Assembly (NCBI RefSeq): GCF_007988825.1
Contig: NZ_BJUW01000005.1
Location: 123,904-187,903, forward strand
Direction of reading: 5' to 3'
Origin: Microbacterium aerolatum
GTDB lineage: Bacteria > Actinomycetota > Actinomycetes > Actinomycetales > Microbacteriaceae
DNA: 64,000 bases
Part shown: positions 1 through 9,532 of the stretch, piece by piece
Position numbering within the stretch: the stretch's first letter is position 1
Layout: every line of letters starts with the position of its first letter
The notes under the pieces: model-generated
Databases searched by the model: none
Told to the model about the DNA's origin: nothing
The model's input: the letters and a program-made list of their open reading frames with translations, nothing else
Position numbers and translations under genes: made by a program

Positions 1-1222
1 TGATCAGGGTCTGCGGCGTGATCGCCTCGATGTCCTGCGTGGTCATGCGCTCGCGGACGACGCGCTCCATGCGGGACAGACCGGTGCGGACCTGGTTCTG
101 GATGAGCTCGCCGACGGCGCGGATGCGACGGTTGCCGAAGTTGTCGATGTCATCGGTCGCGATGCGGATCTCGGCCTTCTTGCCGCTGCGCAGACCCTCG
201 AAGGTCTCGTCGCCGCGGTGCAGGCGCACCAGGTACTTGATGGTCGCCACGATGTCCTCGACGGTGAGCACCGACGAGTCCAACGGCTGGCCGAGACCGA
301 GCTTCTGGTTGATCTTGTAGCGGCCGACCTTGGCGAGGTCGTAGCGCTTGGCGTTGAAGTAGAAGTTGTCCAGCAGCGCGCGGGCGGCCTCAGCGGCGAC
401 CTGCTCGCCCGGACGGAGCTTGCGGTAGATGTCGCGAAGCGCGTCTTCCTTGGTGAGGATGGTGTCCTTGGCCAGGGTCTCCTCGATGGAGGGGAAGCCG
501 GAGAACTCGGCGAGGATCTCCTCGCTGGTCATGCCGAGGGCCTTGAGGAAGACCGTCACGGACTGCTTGCGCTTGCGGTCGATGCGGACGCCGACCTGGT
601 CGCGCTTGTCGATCTCGAACTCGAGCCATGCACCACGGCTCGGGATGACGCGAGCGGAGACGATGTCCTTGTCGGAGGTCTTGTCCGGCGTCTTGTCGAA
701 GTAGACACCCGGCGAGCGCACGAGCTGCGAGACGACGACACGCTCGGTGCCGTTGATGATGAAGGTTCCCTTGCTGGTCTGCAGCGGGAAGTCGCCCATG
801 AAGACGGTCTGCGTCTTGATCTCACCGGTCTGGTGGTTCATGAACTCGGCCTCGACGTACAGCGGGGCGGCGTAGGTCTTGCCGCGCTCCTTGCACTCGT
901 CGATCGAGTACTTCTCGGGCTCGAGGTAGGGGTTCGTGAAGCTCAGCTGCATCGTCTCGCTGAGGTCTTCGATCGGAGAGATCTCCTCGAAGATCTCCTC
1001 AAGACCGCTGAACTCGTTGAGGTCCTTGCGGCCGGCCTTCTTACCCTCGGCGACACGCGCCTTCCAGGTGTCGTTGCCGACGAGCCAGTCGAACGACTCG
1101 GTCTGCAGCGCGAGAAGGTCGGGGACCGTCAGCGTGTCGGAGATCTTGGCGAACGAGAGACGCGATGCTCCGCGTCCGTTCTTGTTGGTGGTGGATGTGG
1201 ATGCGTTGGGAGCAGCAGCCAA
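1..1222 (-). CDS. rpoB: RNA polymerase beta subunit, N-terminal part (cut by window edge)
   Basis: This is the first 407 residues of the beta subunit of RNA polymerase, the catalytic core of transcription. The translation carries typical RpoB lobe stretches, such as [15 protein letters not shown] and [18 protein letters not shown] place the start at a TTG codon at 1222, because a GGAGG sequence lies eight bases upstream and the product begins [24 protein letters not shown], with RpoB similarity starting near residue 20. The rest of the gene, including the rifampicin region, lies beyond base 1. A strong promoter lies about 130 bases upstream. Confidence 0.97.
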   Translation of the reverse strand, partial: MAAAPNASTSTTNKNGRGASRLSFAKISDTLTVPDLLALQTESFDWLVGNDTWKARVAEGKKAGRKDLNEFSGLEEIFEEISPIEDLSETMQLSFTNPYLEPEKYSIDECKERGKTYAAPLYVEAEFMNHQTGEIKTQTVFMGDFPLQTSKGTFIINGTERVVVSQLVRSPGVYFDKTPDKTSDKDIVSARVIPSRGAWLEFEIDKRDQVGVRIDRKRKQSVTVFLKALGMTSEEILAEFSGFPSIEETLAKDTILTKEDALRDIYRKLRPGEQVAAEAARALLDNFYFNAKRYDLAKVGRYKINQKLGLGQPLDSSVLTVEDIVATIKYLVRLHRGDETFEGLRSGKKAEIRIATDDIDNFGNRRIRAVGELIQNQVRTGLSRMERVVRERMTTQDIEAITPQTLI

Positions 1223-1348
1223 GGGAATAACCTCCGTGAGCCCCGCAGGGCTTCTCGATTCCTTTGTCGTCAGGTGGAGTGCGCGCTCACATGCTCAACA
1301 TCTGCCGACCACCATATGAGGGCAGGGAGAAAGGAGGCGCAAGGAACA

Positions 1349-1377
1349 ACTATACGAGGTAATTCGCGACATGGCAA
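1349..1377 (-). promoter_or_regulatory. Probable rpoB promoter
   Basis: On the minus strand TTGCCA (1372-1377) is followed after exactly 17 bases by TATAGT (1349-1354). This is a near-consensus housekeeping sigma factor promoter. It leaves a leader of roughly 120 bases before the TTG start of rpoB. Confidence 0.7.
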
Positions 1378-1485
1378 GCGCAATCCTTGACCAATTCCGG
1401 ATGCTGCGGTAAAAGCCCCCTCCCCGTCCCCAGATTCCGACCCCGAGATTGCAGGGTGAGAGGTTGCGGGCGGGCGGCGGCGAGG

Positions 1486-3234
1486 TCAGGCGATGTTGAG
1501 CTCGTTGCCGGGAATGGATGCCAGCAGGCGCCGGGTGTACGGGTCTCGGGGGTTCGTAAAGATCTCCTCCGAGGATGCCGCCTCCACGAGCGCACCGTCC
1601 TTCATCACGCACACGTAGTCGCTGATCAGCCGCACCACCGCGAGGTCGTGCGAGATGAACAGATAGCTCAGGCCGTACTCGCGCTGCAGGTCGCCCAGCA
1701 GCCGCAGGATCTGGTCCTGCACGAGCACGTCCAGCGCCGAGACCGGCTCGTCGCAGACGATCAGGTCGGGCGAGAGCGCGAGTGCGCGGGCGATCGCGAC
1801 ACGCTGCCGCTGACCGCCGGAGAGCTCCGACGGGTACCGCCGCAGCATCGACTGCGGCAGCGCGACATCGTCGAGCAGCTGACGGACGCGCTTGCGGCGG
1901 TCGGAGCCGCTCCCCCGCTTGTAGAACTCCAGCGGCTCGGCGATCAGGCGCTCGATCGTGAACATCGGGTTCAGACTCGAGTACGGATCCTGGAAGATCG
2001 GCTGCACGCGCTGCCGGAAGTCCCTGGTGTCCGCGCGGTTCAGCGACGCGATGTCCTTGCCCTCGTAGCGGATGACGCCCTTCGTGGGCTCGAACAGCTT
2101 CAGCAGCATCCGCGCCGTCGTCGTCTTTCCCGACCCCGACTCGCCCACGATCGCGACGGTCTCGCCACGCGGGATCGCGAGTGAGACGTCGTTCACGGCG
2201 ACGAAGTCCTCACCGCGTCCGCGCACCGGGAAGACCTTGGTGAGATTCTCGATCTCGACGATGTTGTCGGATGCCGTGGCGGATGCCGGCTTCGACTCGC
2301 CTTCGGCTCGCTCAACCCGTTTCGTCTCGCTGCGCTCGCTCAACGCCCCGTCCGGAGACTCGACGCCCCGCGGGGATGCGTCGGGACTCGGCGCGGAGAA
2401 GACATCCGGCTGCAGGCGCGCGACGGCGACGGACGGCGCCGCCTTCACGAGTGACTGCGTGTACGGGTGCTGCGGGTCCTCGAGGATCTGCTTCGCGGGG
2501 CCCTGCTCGACGACCTTGCCGCGGTGCATGACGACCACGCGCTCGGCGCGCTCGGCGGCCAGGCCCAGGTCGTGCGTGATCAGCAGCACGGCGGTGCCGA
2601 GCTCGCGGGTCATCGCGCCGATCTGATCGAGGATCGTCTGCTGCACCGTGACGTCGAGGGCACTGGTCGGCTCGTCGGCGATCAGCAGCCGCGGCTTGCA
2701 GGCCAGCCCGATCGCGATGAGCGCGCGCTGGCGCATGCCGCCGGAGAACTCGTGCGGGTACTGCTTGGCGCGCTTCGCGGCATCCGGAAGCCCTGCCGCC
2801 TCGAGCGCCTCGACGACCTTCTGCGACACGTTCTGGCGGTTCGCGAGTCCGTGTGCCAGCAGCGTCTCGGCGACCTGCGTGCCGATCTTGGCGACCGGGT
2901 TGAGGTTGGACATCGGGTCCTGCGGGACGAGTCCGATGTCGCGCCCGCGGATGCCGCGCAGCTCGTTCTCGGACGCCTTGGAGATCTCGCGGCCGTCCAG
3001 TCGGATGCTGCCGCCGGCGATGTGCCCGCCACCGGCGAGCAGTCCGATGATCGCCATCGCGGTGGTCGACTTGCCGGAGCCGGACTCGCCAACGATCGCG
3101 ACCGTCTCGCCCTCCGAGATGTCGAGATCGACGCCCTCGACCGCGTGGACGGTGCCGTCCATGGTTCTGAAGTCGACCGCGAGACCGCGGACGGACAGCA
3201 GCGGAGCATCCATTCTCTGTTCTTGCTCGGTCAT
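1486..3234 (-). CDS. Fused double ATPase of a peptide ABC importer (DppD-DppF type)
   Basis: The 582-residue protein joins the two ATP-binding subunits of a dipeptide/oligopeptide importer. The first domain (about residues 10-275) has Walker A GESGSGKST and signature FSGGMRQR. The second (about 325-575) has GESGSGKTT and signature LSGGQRQR. Each ends with the peptide-importer stretch DP(Q/R)(H/D)PYT. It begins one base after the stop of the permease gene upstream and closes the four-gene operon. The linker, about residues 297-315 (SERSETKRVERAEGE), is encoded by DNA that matches an intergenic repeat found near 40.9-41.1 kb. Confidence 0.93.
   Translation of the reverse strand: MTEQEQRMDAPLLSVRGLAVDFRTMDGTVHAVEGVDLDISEGETVAIVGESGSGKSTTAMAIIGLLAGGGHIAGGSIRLDGREISKASENELRGIRGRDIGLVPQDPMSNLNPVAKIGTQVAETLLAHGLANRQNVSQKVVEALEAAGLPDAAKRAKQYPHEFSGGMRQRALIAIGLACKPRLLIADEPTSALDVTVQQTILDQIGAMTRELGTAVLLITHDLGLAAERAERVVVMHRGKVVEQGPAKQILEDPQHPYTQSLVKAAPSVAVARLQPDVFSAPSPDASPRGVESPDGALSERSETKRVERAEGESKPASATASDNIVEIENLTKVFPVRGRGEDFVAVNDVSLAIPRGETVAIVGESGSGKTTTARMLLKLFEPTKGVIRYEGKDIASLNRADTRDFRQRVQPIFQDPYSSLNPMFTIERLIAEPLEFYKRGSGSDRRKRVRQLLDDVALPQSMLRRYPSELSGGQRQRVAIARALALSPDLIVCDEPVSALDVLVQDQILRLLGDLQREYGLSYLFISHDLAVVRLISDYVCVMKDGALVEAASSEEIFTNPRDPYTRRLLASIPGNELNIA
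2291..2351. repeat. Intergenic-type repeat inside the ATPase linker
   Basis: The stretch ending CGCTGCGCTCGCTCAACG followed by CCCCG matches 40921-40986 almost base for base over its last 40 bases, and an inverted relative lies at 41069-41140. Here it is read in frame and encodes part of the linker between the two ATPase domains. Confidence 0.7.
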
Positions 3235-3235
3235 G

Positions 3236-4189
3236 TCAGCGCGCCCTCGTCCTCGGGTCCATGGATTCTCGCAGGGCCTCGCCGAACAGCGTGAAGCCGA
3301 GCGCAGTGACGGCGATGCAGATGCCGGGGAAGAACGCCAGCCACGGGGCGATCGCCAGCTCGCTCTGCGCGTAGGTCAGCATCCGGCCCCATTCGGCCGT
3401 CTCGGGGCGTCCGCCGCCGAGGCCGAGGAACGACAGCGCCGCCGCGTCGATCACGGCGGTCGCGAGCGTCAGCGTGCCCTGCACGATGACGGGGCCGATG
3501 GCGTTCGGCAGCACGTGCGACATCGTGATGCGGCCGCGGCCGAGGCCCAGGGTCTGCGCCGACAGCACGTAATCGCTGGAGCGCTGCTGCAGCATCGACG
3601 CCCGCAGCAGCCGGGCGAAGATGGGCACCTGGGAGGCACCGATCGCGATCATGACCGCGAACGGCGTCTGGCCGAGGATCGCCGCGATCGAGACCGCGAG
3701 CAGCAGGTTCGGCACCGACAGGATGATGTCGACGATGCGCATGATGAGGGTGTCGACCCAGCCGCCGAAGGTTCCGGCGATGAGGCCGAGCAGCATTCCG
3801 CCGACCAGACCCAGCGCGGTGGAGACCACGCCGACCAGCAGCGACGCCCGCGCACCCCAGATGAGCTTGGACAGCACGTCACCGCCGAAGCGATCGAGGC
3901 CGAGGGGGAACGCCGGCAGTTCGCCGGGACCGGGGATGTGCGTCGGGGTGATGTCGCGCGCTCCGGGAAGAGCGGTCTCCGGGTACGGAGCGAGGATCGG
4001 GGCGAGGATGGCGACGAGGACGAACACCAGCACGATGACGGCGCCGATCCAGGCTGTCGGGTTGCGGCGCATCCGCACGAAGACGTCGCGCCAGAACCCG
4101 CCGGGGCTCTCCTTGCCCTCCCGCTGCGCGATGGCAGCGGTGTCGAGGACTCCCCCTCCTTGCGCAGGGGGCAGCACGGGGCTGGTCAT
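3236..4189 (-). CDS. Peptide ABC importer permease, DppC/OppC type
   Basis: This 317-residue inner-membrane subunit forms half of the peptide channel. It has an N-terminal cytoplasmic tail, a first membrane segment near residues 43-65 (WIGAVIVLVFVLVAILAPIL), and the OppC N-terminal and BPD_transp_1 regions. The EAA loop that contacts the ATPase reads SAQTLGLGRGRITMSHVLPNAIGPV. Its start overlaps the stop of the DppB-like gene by four bases (ATGA), so the two are translationally coupled. Confidence 0.93.
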   Translation of the reverse strand: MTSPVLPPAQGGGVLDTAAIAQREGKESPGGFWRDVFVRMRRNPTAWIGAVIVLVFVLVAILAPILAPYPETALPGARDITPTHIPGPGELPAFPLGLDRFGGDVLSKLIWGARASLLVGVVSTALGLVGGMLLGLIAGTFGGWVDTLIMRIVDIILSVPNLLLAVSIAAILGQTPFAVMIAIGASQVPIFARLLRASMLQQRSSDYVLSAQTLGLGRGRITMSHVLPNAIGPVIVQGTLTLATAVIDAAALSFLGLGGGRPETAEWGRMLTYAQSELAIAPWLAFFPGICIAVTALGFTLFGEALRESMDPRTRAR

Positions 4190-5190
4190 TGGACCCTCAC
4201 TCTCGGGTCGATGATGCTGTACGACACATCAACGGCCAGGTTGATCAGCGCATAGGCGATCGCGATGAAGATGATGAAGCCTTGCAGCACCGGGAAGTCG
4301 CGGGTGAAGATGGCACGCGCGAGGAACGAGCCGACACCGGGGAAGGCGAAGACCGTCTCGGTGAGGACCGCGCCCGAGATCAGGAGCCCCGTCTGCAGGC
4401 CGATCGTGGTGATGACGGGCAGCATCGCGTTGCGCAGGATGAACCGACCGCGCAGCGTCGAGTTCGCGACGCCCTTCGCGCGACCGGTGCGGACGTAGTC
4501 GGCGTTCTGCACCTCGAGGACGCTCGCCCTGGTGATGCGGACGATGATCGCCAGCGGGATCGTGCCGAGCGCGAGCGCTGGCAGGATCAGGTGCAGGATG
4601 GCGTCCCAGGACGCGTCGAACTCCCCGGTGATGATGCCGTCCCACACGTAGAACCCGGTGGGGTGTGTGGCGTCTATTCGAGGGTTCTGCCTGCCGTCGG
4701 CCGGAAGCCACCCGAGCTGGACGGCGAAGACGTACTTCAGGATGAAGGCCAGGAAGAACACCGGGATGGTGATGCCGACCAGGCTCAGCACTACGGAGGC
4801 GTGATCGCTGAACTTGCCGTGCCGGCGGGCCGCCCAGTAGCCGAGCGGGATCCCGATGCCGATCGCGATGATGAGCGCCGCGACGGACAGTTCGATCGTC
4901 GCGGGGAACCGCCGGAAGAACTCCTCGGTGACGGGGCGGTTCGTCTGGATCGACGTGCCGAAGTCGCCCTGCAGGAGCCGGCCGATCCAGATGAAGTACT
5001 GCTCGATGAGGGGCCGGTCGAAGCCGTACAGCTTGTTGACCCGTTCGATGGCTTCGGGGGTCGCCTTCTCACCGAGAAGGGCGACGGCCGGTCCGCCGGG
5101 GAGAGCCCTGACCCAGGCGAACAGCAGGATGCTGAGCCCGAACAGGGTGGGGATGAGAAACAGCAGTCGCCTGCCGATGGTGCGCAGCAA
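4186..5190 (-). CDS. Peptide ABC importer permease, DppB/OppB type
   Basis: This 334-residue inner-membrane protein is the second channel subunit. It starts with the conserved RRLLFLIPTLFGLSILLF membrane segment and the ALPGGPAVALLGEKATPEAIERV periplasmic-type stretch of the DppB family. Its EAA loop reads RTGRAKGVANSTLRGRFILRNAMLPVI. It sits 86 bases after the binding-protein gene, with a strong stem-loop between them, and overlaps the DppC-like gene. Confidence 0.93.
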   Translation of the reverse strand: MLRTIGRRLLFLIPTLFGLSILLFAWVRALPGGPAVALLGEKATPEAIERVNKLYGFDRPLIEQYFIWIGRLLQGDFGTSIQTNRPVTEEFFRRFPATIELSVAALIIAIGIGIPLGYWAARRHGKFSDHASVVLSLVGITIPVFFLAFILKYVFAVQLGWLPADGRQNPRIDATHPTGFYVWDGIITGEFDASWDAILHLILPALALGTIPLAIIVRITRASVLEVQNADYVRTGRAKGVANSTLRGRFILRNAMLPVITTIGLQTGLLISGAVLTETVFAFPGVGSFLARAIFTRDFPVLQGFIIFIAIAYALINLAVDVSYSIIDPRVRVQ

Positions 5191-5216
5191 GTGGTACTCC
5201 GATTGCGTAGACGAGC

Positions 5217-5269
5217 GCGATCCGCCCCGCGCCCTCCTCGTGGAAGGGGACGGGCGCGGGGCGGATCGC
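5217..5269 (-). terminator. Stem-loop between binding protein and permease genes
   Basis: Perfect 18-base arms (5217-5234 and 5252-5269; GCGATCCGCCCCGCGCCC and its complement) flank a 17-base loop. There is no U run, so partial termination or protection of the binding-protein mRNA from 3' decay is likelier than full termination. This would give more binding protein than permease. Confidence 0.65.
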
Positions 5270-5276
5270 TATCGCG

Positions 5277-6953
5277 TCACTTCGTCAGGACGATCTCGTT
5301 GAAGACCTCGTCGTTCACCGGGCTCGCCGGGAAGCTCTCGACCCGAGGGTCGAAGGCCAGCGTGGGAGCCGGGTGCGCCAGCGGCACACCGGGGATGAAC
5401 TCAGCGACCATCTCGTTGATGTCCTGGTACAGCCCGGTCTGCTCGTCGAGGTCCGCGACGCCGCGCGCCTCGGCCAAGGCGTTGAACAGTTCGGGGTTGT
5501 CGAAGCCCCACTCGGAGCCCTGCGCACCGAAGAAGACGCCGACGAAGTTGTCGGTGTCGTTGTAGTCACCGGTCCAGCCGAGCAGGTGGATGCCGTGGTC
5601 CGCGGTGCCGGTGGTGCGGTCGAGGTACTCGACCCACTCCTCGGAGACCGGTGTGGTCTCCACGCCCGCCTCGGCGAGCTGGGAGGACAGCACCGTGAAG
5701 ATCTGCTCGGGGTCCGGCATGTACGGGCGCGAGACGTTGACCGGGTAGTTGAAGTCCAGCGTCAGCGGGTTGGATTCGTCGTAGCCGGCCTCGGCCAGCA
5801 GCGACTTCGCCTTGTCGACGTCGTAGTCGTAGGTGGTGACGTCCTCGTTGTAGCCGTTGACGACCGGCGGGATGAACTGCGTCGCCTTCTGCGTGCCCTC
5901 CGGCAGCACCTGGCTGATCAGCGCGTCCTTGTCGATCGCGTACGAGAGCGCCTCGCGCACCTTCGGGTCCTGCAGCTCGGGGATCTGCTGGTTGAACGCC
6001 AGGTAGAGGATCGTGAACGGCGGACGCGAGACCATGTTGAACCCGTCCTCCTCGAGGGCTGCCGTGTCGGCGGGGCCGACCAGGTCGTAGCCGTCGATGT
6101 CGCCGGCCTCGAGGGACTGGCGGCGTGCGGTCGGGTCGTCGATGGTGCGGAAGATGATCTCGTCGATCTGCCCCTTCTCGCCCCAGTAGTCCTCGTTGTA
6201 GGCGAGCGTGAGCTGCTCACCGCGCGACCATTCCTCGAACTTGAACGGGCCGGTGCCGGCCGGGTGCGCCTCGGCGTACTCCGACATCTGCGGGGACTCG
6301 GCGGAGCCGCCGACCTCGTCGGCGCCGAACTCGGCCATCGCGGCCGGGCTCTGCATCGAGAAGGCGGGCAGCGAGAGTGCGGGGATGAAGCCGGCGAACG
6401 GCTTGTTCAGCTCGACGGTCGCCGAGTAGTCGCCGTCGGGCGTGCAGGACTTGTAGACCGCGTTCTCGGGGCTGTCGGCGTAGCCGTGGAACAGCTTGTT
6501 GTAGTAGTAGCCGAAGGCCTCGGACGCGGCCAGGCCCGTCCAGTTGTACCAGCGGTCGAAGTTGGCGCAGACGGCCTCGGCGTTGAACGGGGTGCCGTCG
6601 TGGAAGGTGACGTCCTCCTTCAGCTGGAAGGTGTGCGACATGCCGTCCTCGGCGGACTCCCACGACTCGGCGAGCAGCGGAGCGGGGTCGGCGGTGCCGG
6701 GCTCGGTGCCGACGAGGCCCTCGAAGATCTGGCGGGCGACGCGGAAGGTCTCGCCGTCCTGCGCGAACGCAGGGTCGAGGCTGGCCGGATCAGAGGATGC
6801 CGCGAACACGAACGTGCTGTCGACGTCGCCGCCGCCGTCCGCCGTCTCGTCGCCGCGTTCGCTGGCGACGCAGCCTGCGAGCAGCATCGCTGCGATCGCA
6901 GTGCCGGTGACGGCGATGAGTCCTCGCCTCCGACGCATGGATGTGTGGTTCAT
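5277..6953 (-). CDS. Peptide-binding lipoprotein of the ABC importer (DppA/OppA type)
   Basis: This 558-residue extracellular lipoprotein captures peptides for the importer encoded downstream. A basic N-terminus (MRRRRGLIA) and hydrophobic stretch end in the lipobox LLAGC near residue 28. The SBP_bac_5 family signature region follows (WESAEDGMSHTFQLKEDVTFHDGTPF), with REALSYAIDKDALI further along. It is the first gene of the operon and has its own promoter about 80 bases upstream. The specificity (di-, oligo- or cell-wall peptides) cannot be read from the sequence. Confidence 0.93.
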   Translation of the reverse strand: MNHTSMRRRRGLIAVTGTAIAAMLLAGCVASERGDETADGGGDVDSTFVFAASSDPASLDPAFAQDGETFRVARQIFEGLVGTEPGTADPAPLLAESWESAEDGMSHTFQLKEDVTFHDGTPFNAEAVCANFDRWYNWTGLAASEAFGYYYNKLFHGYADSPENAVYKSCTPDGDYSATVELNKPFAGFIPALSLPAFSMQSPAAMAEFGADEVGGSAESPQMSEYAEAHPAGTGPFKFEEWSRGEQLTLAYNEDYWGEKGQIDEIIFRTIDDPTARRQSLEAGDIDGYDLVGPADTAALEEDGFNMVSRPPFTILYLAFNQQIPELQDPKVREALSYAIDKDALISQVLPEGTQKATQFIPPVVNGYNEDVTTYDYDVDKAKSLLAEAGYDESNPLTLDFNYPVNVSRPYMPDPEQIFTVLSSQLAEAGVETTPVSEEWVEYLDRTTGTADHGIHLLGWTGDYNDTDNFVGVFFGAQGSEWGFDNPELFNALAEARGVADLDEQTGLYQDINEMVAEFIPGVPLAHPAPTLAFDPRVESFPASPVNDEVFNEIVLTK

Positions 6954-7030
6954 GCTGTGTACCTTCCCTAGTGGGGCGCTTCGTTGCGCGTGCCGGCAGC
7001 GGCATCGCTTCCGTTACACGTGATGCAATG

Positions 7031-7059
7031 ACGCTACCCAGCCCGCACCTGGAATCCAA
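7031..7059 (-). promoter_or_regulatory. Probable promoter of the peptide importer operon
   Basis: On the minus strand TTGGAT (7054-7059) is followed after 17 bases by TAGCGT (7031-7036). The expected start site lies about 70 bases before the ATG of the binding-protein gene. Confidence 0.5.
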
Positions 7060-7128
7060 ACGCATCCATGTTGCGATCCGGTATCAGCTCGGTAACGCTC
7101 CCGCGTCGCCCCGCACCCGCTCCCCTCC

Positions 7129-7195
7129 CGAGATTGCATTCCGCGGCCGAGATCGCGGGAAATACACGCAGGCTCGGCCGCGGAATGCAATCTCG
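7129..7195. repeat. Long perfect palindrome, GATTGCATTCCGCGG family, copy 1
   Basis: Arms of 23 bases (7129-7151 and 7173-7195) containing GATTGCATTCCGCGGCCGAG are perfectly complementary around a 21-base loop. The same element recurs at 17217-17285. It lies just after the end of the nagZ-like gene and may act as its terminator. Confidence 0.8.
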
Positions 7196-7217
7196 CAGCG
7201 AGTTCTGGGGGCGGGGG

Positions 7218-8702
7218 TCAGGGGGCGAGGAGGAGGGCGCGGGCGGCCTCGGCGCCGACGCGGCTGGCTGCGCCGACCTCGACGACGGGCAGAGGCAGCG
7301 GATGCTGCGACGCGAGCCCCACGTTCACCACGACAGCGCCGGGCCGGCGCTGGGCTGCGAGTTCCACGAGGGCTCGCTGGTCGGCATCCACGTCCGGTCG
7401 GTCGATCAGCAGCACGAGCCGTCCGCCGGCGGCGATCGCGGCGTCCAGCGCGGCGTCCCGCTCCGCCTGCGTCGCACGGGCGACGTCGAGCCGCACCCGG
7501 AATCCGTCGCCCGCGAGGCCTTCGGCGACGTACGCCGCTGCGCTGTCGACCGCGAGCGTCGAGCGCCGGCGCGCGTCGATGACCGACAGGGCGGATGCTG
7601 CGGCATCCAGCTCGCCGCGCACCCCGAGCGCGCGACGCACGATCGATGCTCCGTCGAACTCCGGCGCCTCCGCCGGCGCCGCGGCGCCGAGCTTGGCGGC
7701 CAGCTTCCGTACGCGATCGCGAGCCTGCTCGACCCGCTCGCGGGAGAGCATCCCGCTCCGCAGGGCTGCGACGATCGCCTCGCGCGCGGCGAGGTAGTCG
7801 CGCTCGTCCTGGTCGGGCAGCGCCGCAGCCCCCGGGTTGGTCGGGTTGCCGATGCACAGCAGATCGGCGCCGGCGGCCAGCGCCTGCACGGCTCCGCCGC
7901 CGATGCCGACGGACTCCCGAACAGCCGCCATGTCGAGCGCATCCGTGATGATGACGCCGTCGAATCCCATCTCGCGCAGGCGGCCGAGGACCGCCGGGTT
8001 CAGCGTCGCGGGTTTCTCGCCCCAGGCGGGGACGACGATGTGCGCCGTCATGATCGTGTCCACGCCAGCGGCGATCGCGGCGCGGAACGGCTCGAGGTGC
8101 ACATCTTCGATCTCGGACGGATCGAGCGTGATCACCGGCAGGGCATGGTGCGAGTCGAGGTGGGTGTCGCCGTGACCGGGGAAGTGCTTGACGCACGCGG
8201 CCACTCCCCCGTTCTGCAGCCCCTGCACGGTGGCTGCGACGTGACGCGAGACGAGCGCGGCATCCGGCCCGAACGAGCGCACCCCGATCACCGGGTTGCG
8301 CGGATCGGTGTTGACGTCGGCAACCGGACCGAGCACGACATCGACCCCGGCCTCGCGGGCGCGGCGGGCCAGCTCTGCCCCGGTGGCCTCACTCGCCGCC
8401 GTGTCGTCGAGGATGCCGAGCTGCGCGGCTCCCGGAAGCGTCGACCCGGTACCGACCTCGAGACGGGTGACGCTGCCGCCCTCCTCGTCGATGCCGATCA
8501 GCGCGAGCGGGTTCGCGGCATGGATCTGCGCGCTGAGCGCGGCCAGGTCATCGGAGATGTTCTGCCCGAAGTACACGACGCCGGCGAGATCCTGCTCGAG
8601 TGCATCGCGCAGCCACACGGGTGCGCCTTCGCCGTCGAGGCGCGTGCCGGTGAACCCCGGCCACAGCACGCTGTTGGCGAGGCGGGTGAGCTCGTCCGTC
8701 AT
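7218..8702 (-). CDS. nagZ: Beta-N-acetylhexosaminidase, glycoside hydrolase family 3 (NagZ-like)
   Basis: This 494-residue enzyme should remove N-acetylglucosamine from peptidoglycan fragments or related amino-sugar glycosides. The NagZ motif KHFPGHGDTHLDSH is at about residues 167-180, and VIITDALDM near residue 250 holds the family 3 nucleophile aspartate. A C-terminal domain of about 160 residues follows, as in Bacillus-type NagZ. The start is the ATG at 8702, which overlaps the permease stop by four bases. No signal peptide is visible, so it probably acts in the cytoplasm on sugars brought in by the importer of the same operon. A general beta-glucosidase role is possible but less likely. 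Confidence 0.88.
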   Translation of the reverse strand: MTDELTRLANSVLWPGFTGTRLDGEGAPVWLRDALEQDLAGVVYFGQNISDDLAALSAQIHAANPLALIGIDEEGGSVTRLEVGTGSTLPGAAQLGILDDTAASEATGAELARRAREAGVDVVLGPVADVNTDPRNPVIGVRSFGPDAALVSRHVAATVQGLQNGGVAACVKHFPGHGDTHLDSHHALPVITLDPSEIEDVHLEPFRAAIAAGVDTIMTAHIVVPAWGEKPATLNPAVLGRLREMGFDGVIITDALDMAAVRESVGIGGGAVQALAAGADLLCIGNPTNPGAAALPDQDERDYLAAREAIVAALRSGMLSRERVEQARDRVRKLAAKLGAAAPAEAPEFDGASIVRRALGVRGELDAAASALSVIDARRRSTLAVDSAAAYVAEGLAGDGFRVRLDVARATQAERDAALDAAIAAGGRLVLLIDRPDVDADQRALVELAAQRRPGAVVVNVGLASQHPLPLPVVEVGAASRVGAEAARALLLAP

Positions 8703-9532
8703 CCCTTCACTGCCCCGGCGGTCATGCCGCTCGCCAGGCGTCCCTGGACGATGACGAAGAAGATCATGACGGGGATCGTGATGATGGTGGATGCCGCCAT
8801 GATGCTGCCCCAGTCGTTGGAGTGCAGACCGAAGAACGACTTCAGACCGATCGCGACCGTGTACTGGTCGGTGGCGCCGCCGAGCATCGTCATGGCGAAG
8901 ATGAACTCGTTCCACGCGGTAATGAAGCTGAAGATGGAGGTGGCGACCAGGCCCGGCATCACCAGCGGCAGCAGCACGGAGCGGAACATGCGCCACCAGC
9001 TGGCGCCGTCGAGGTACGCGGCCTCCTCGAGCTCGACCGGGACGGCGGCGACGAAGCCGCGCAGCATCCAGATCCCGAACGCGAGCGAGAGCGCGATGTA
9101 GACGATCATCAGGCCGATGATGCTGTTGAGCAGGCCGAGGCTCTTGACCTGCAGGAACAGCGGGATCACCAGTGCCTCGAGCGGCACCATCTGCACGACG
9201 AGGATGAGCATGAGGATCGTGGTGCGGAACTTGAACTTGAACCGGGCGACGGCCACCGCGGCGAGCAGGCACACCAGGGCGCTGACCAGCACCGTGACGA
9301 GGGCCACGATCGCGGAGTTGCGCAGGAAGACGCCGAACCCGCCCTCGTTGAACACGAAGATGAAGTGGTCGAGCGTGAACTCTTCCGGGATGAAGGAGCG
9401 GCCACCGCTGGACGCATTCTTGTCGAACGCGCTGGAGATCATCCAGTAGGCGGGGAAGAGCGTGAACGCCAGGACGACGGCGACGCCGACGCCGATGCCG
9501 ACGCGGGAGAGGACGGACTTCTTCGGGTTCAC
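8699..9532 (-). CDS. Sugar ABC importer permease, MalG type
   Basis: This 277-residue inner-membrane protein has six predicted membrane segments and the MalG-type EAA loop (ELEEAAYLDGASWWRMFRSVLLPLVMPGL). The GTG start at 9532 overlaps the preceding permease stop by four bases (GTGA), and its own stop overlaps the nagZ start. Both overlaps indicate coupled translation of permeases and hydrolase. The substrate is probably an amino-sugar glycoside, judging from the attached NagZ. Confidence 0.9.
   Translation of the reverse strand: MNPKKSVLSRVGIGVGVAVVLAFTLFPAYWMISSAFDKNASSGGRSFIPEEFTLDHFIFVFNEGGFGVFLRNSAIVALVTVLVSALVCLLAAVAVARFKFKFRTTILMLILVVQMVPLEALVIPLFLQVKSLGLLNSIIGLMIVYIALSLAFGIWMLRGFVAAVPVELEEAAYLDGASWWRMFRSVLLPLVMPGLVATSIFSFITAWNEFIFAMTMLGGATDQYTVAIGLKSFFGLHSNDWGSIMAASTIITIPVMIFFVIVQGRLASGMTAGAVKG

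Noticed and set aside
2648..4255. A 535-residue plus-strand frame over the peptide importer genes
   Set aside because: It covers two well-supported genes in antisense and shows no domain.
7218..9272. A 684-residue version of the NagZ-like protein
   Set aside because: The first 190 residues are an out-of-frame reading of the permease; the enzyme starts at the ATG at 8702, which overlaps the permease stop.
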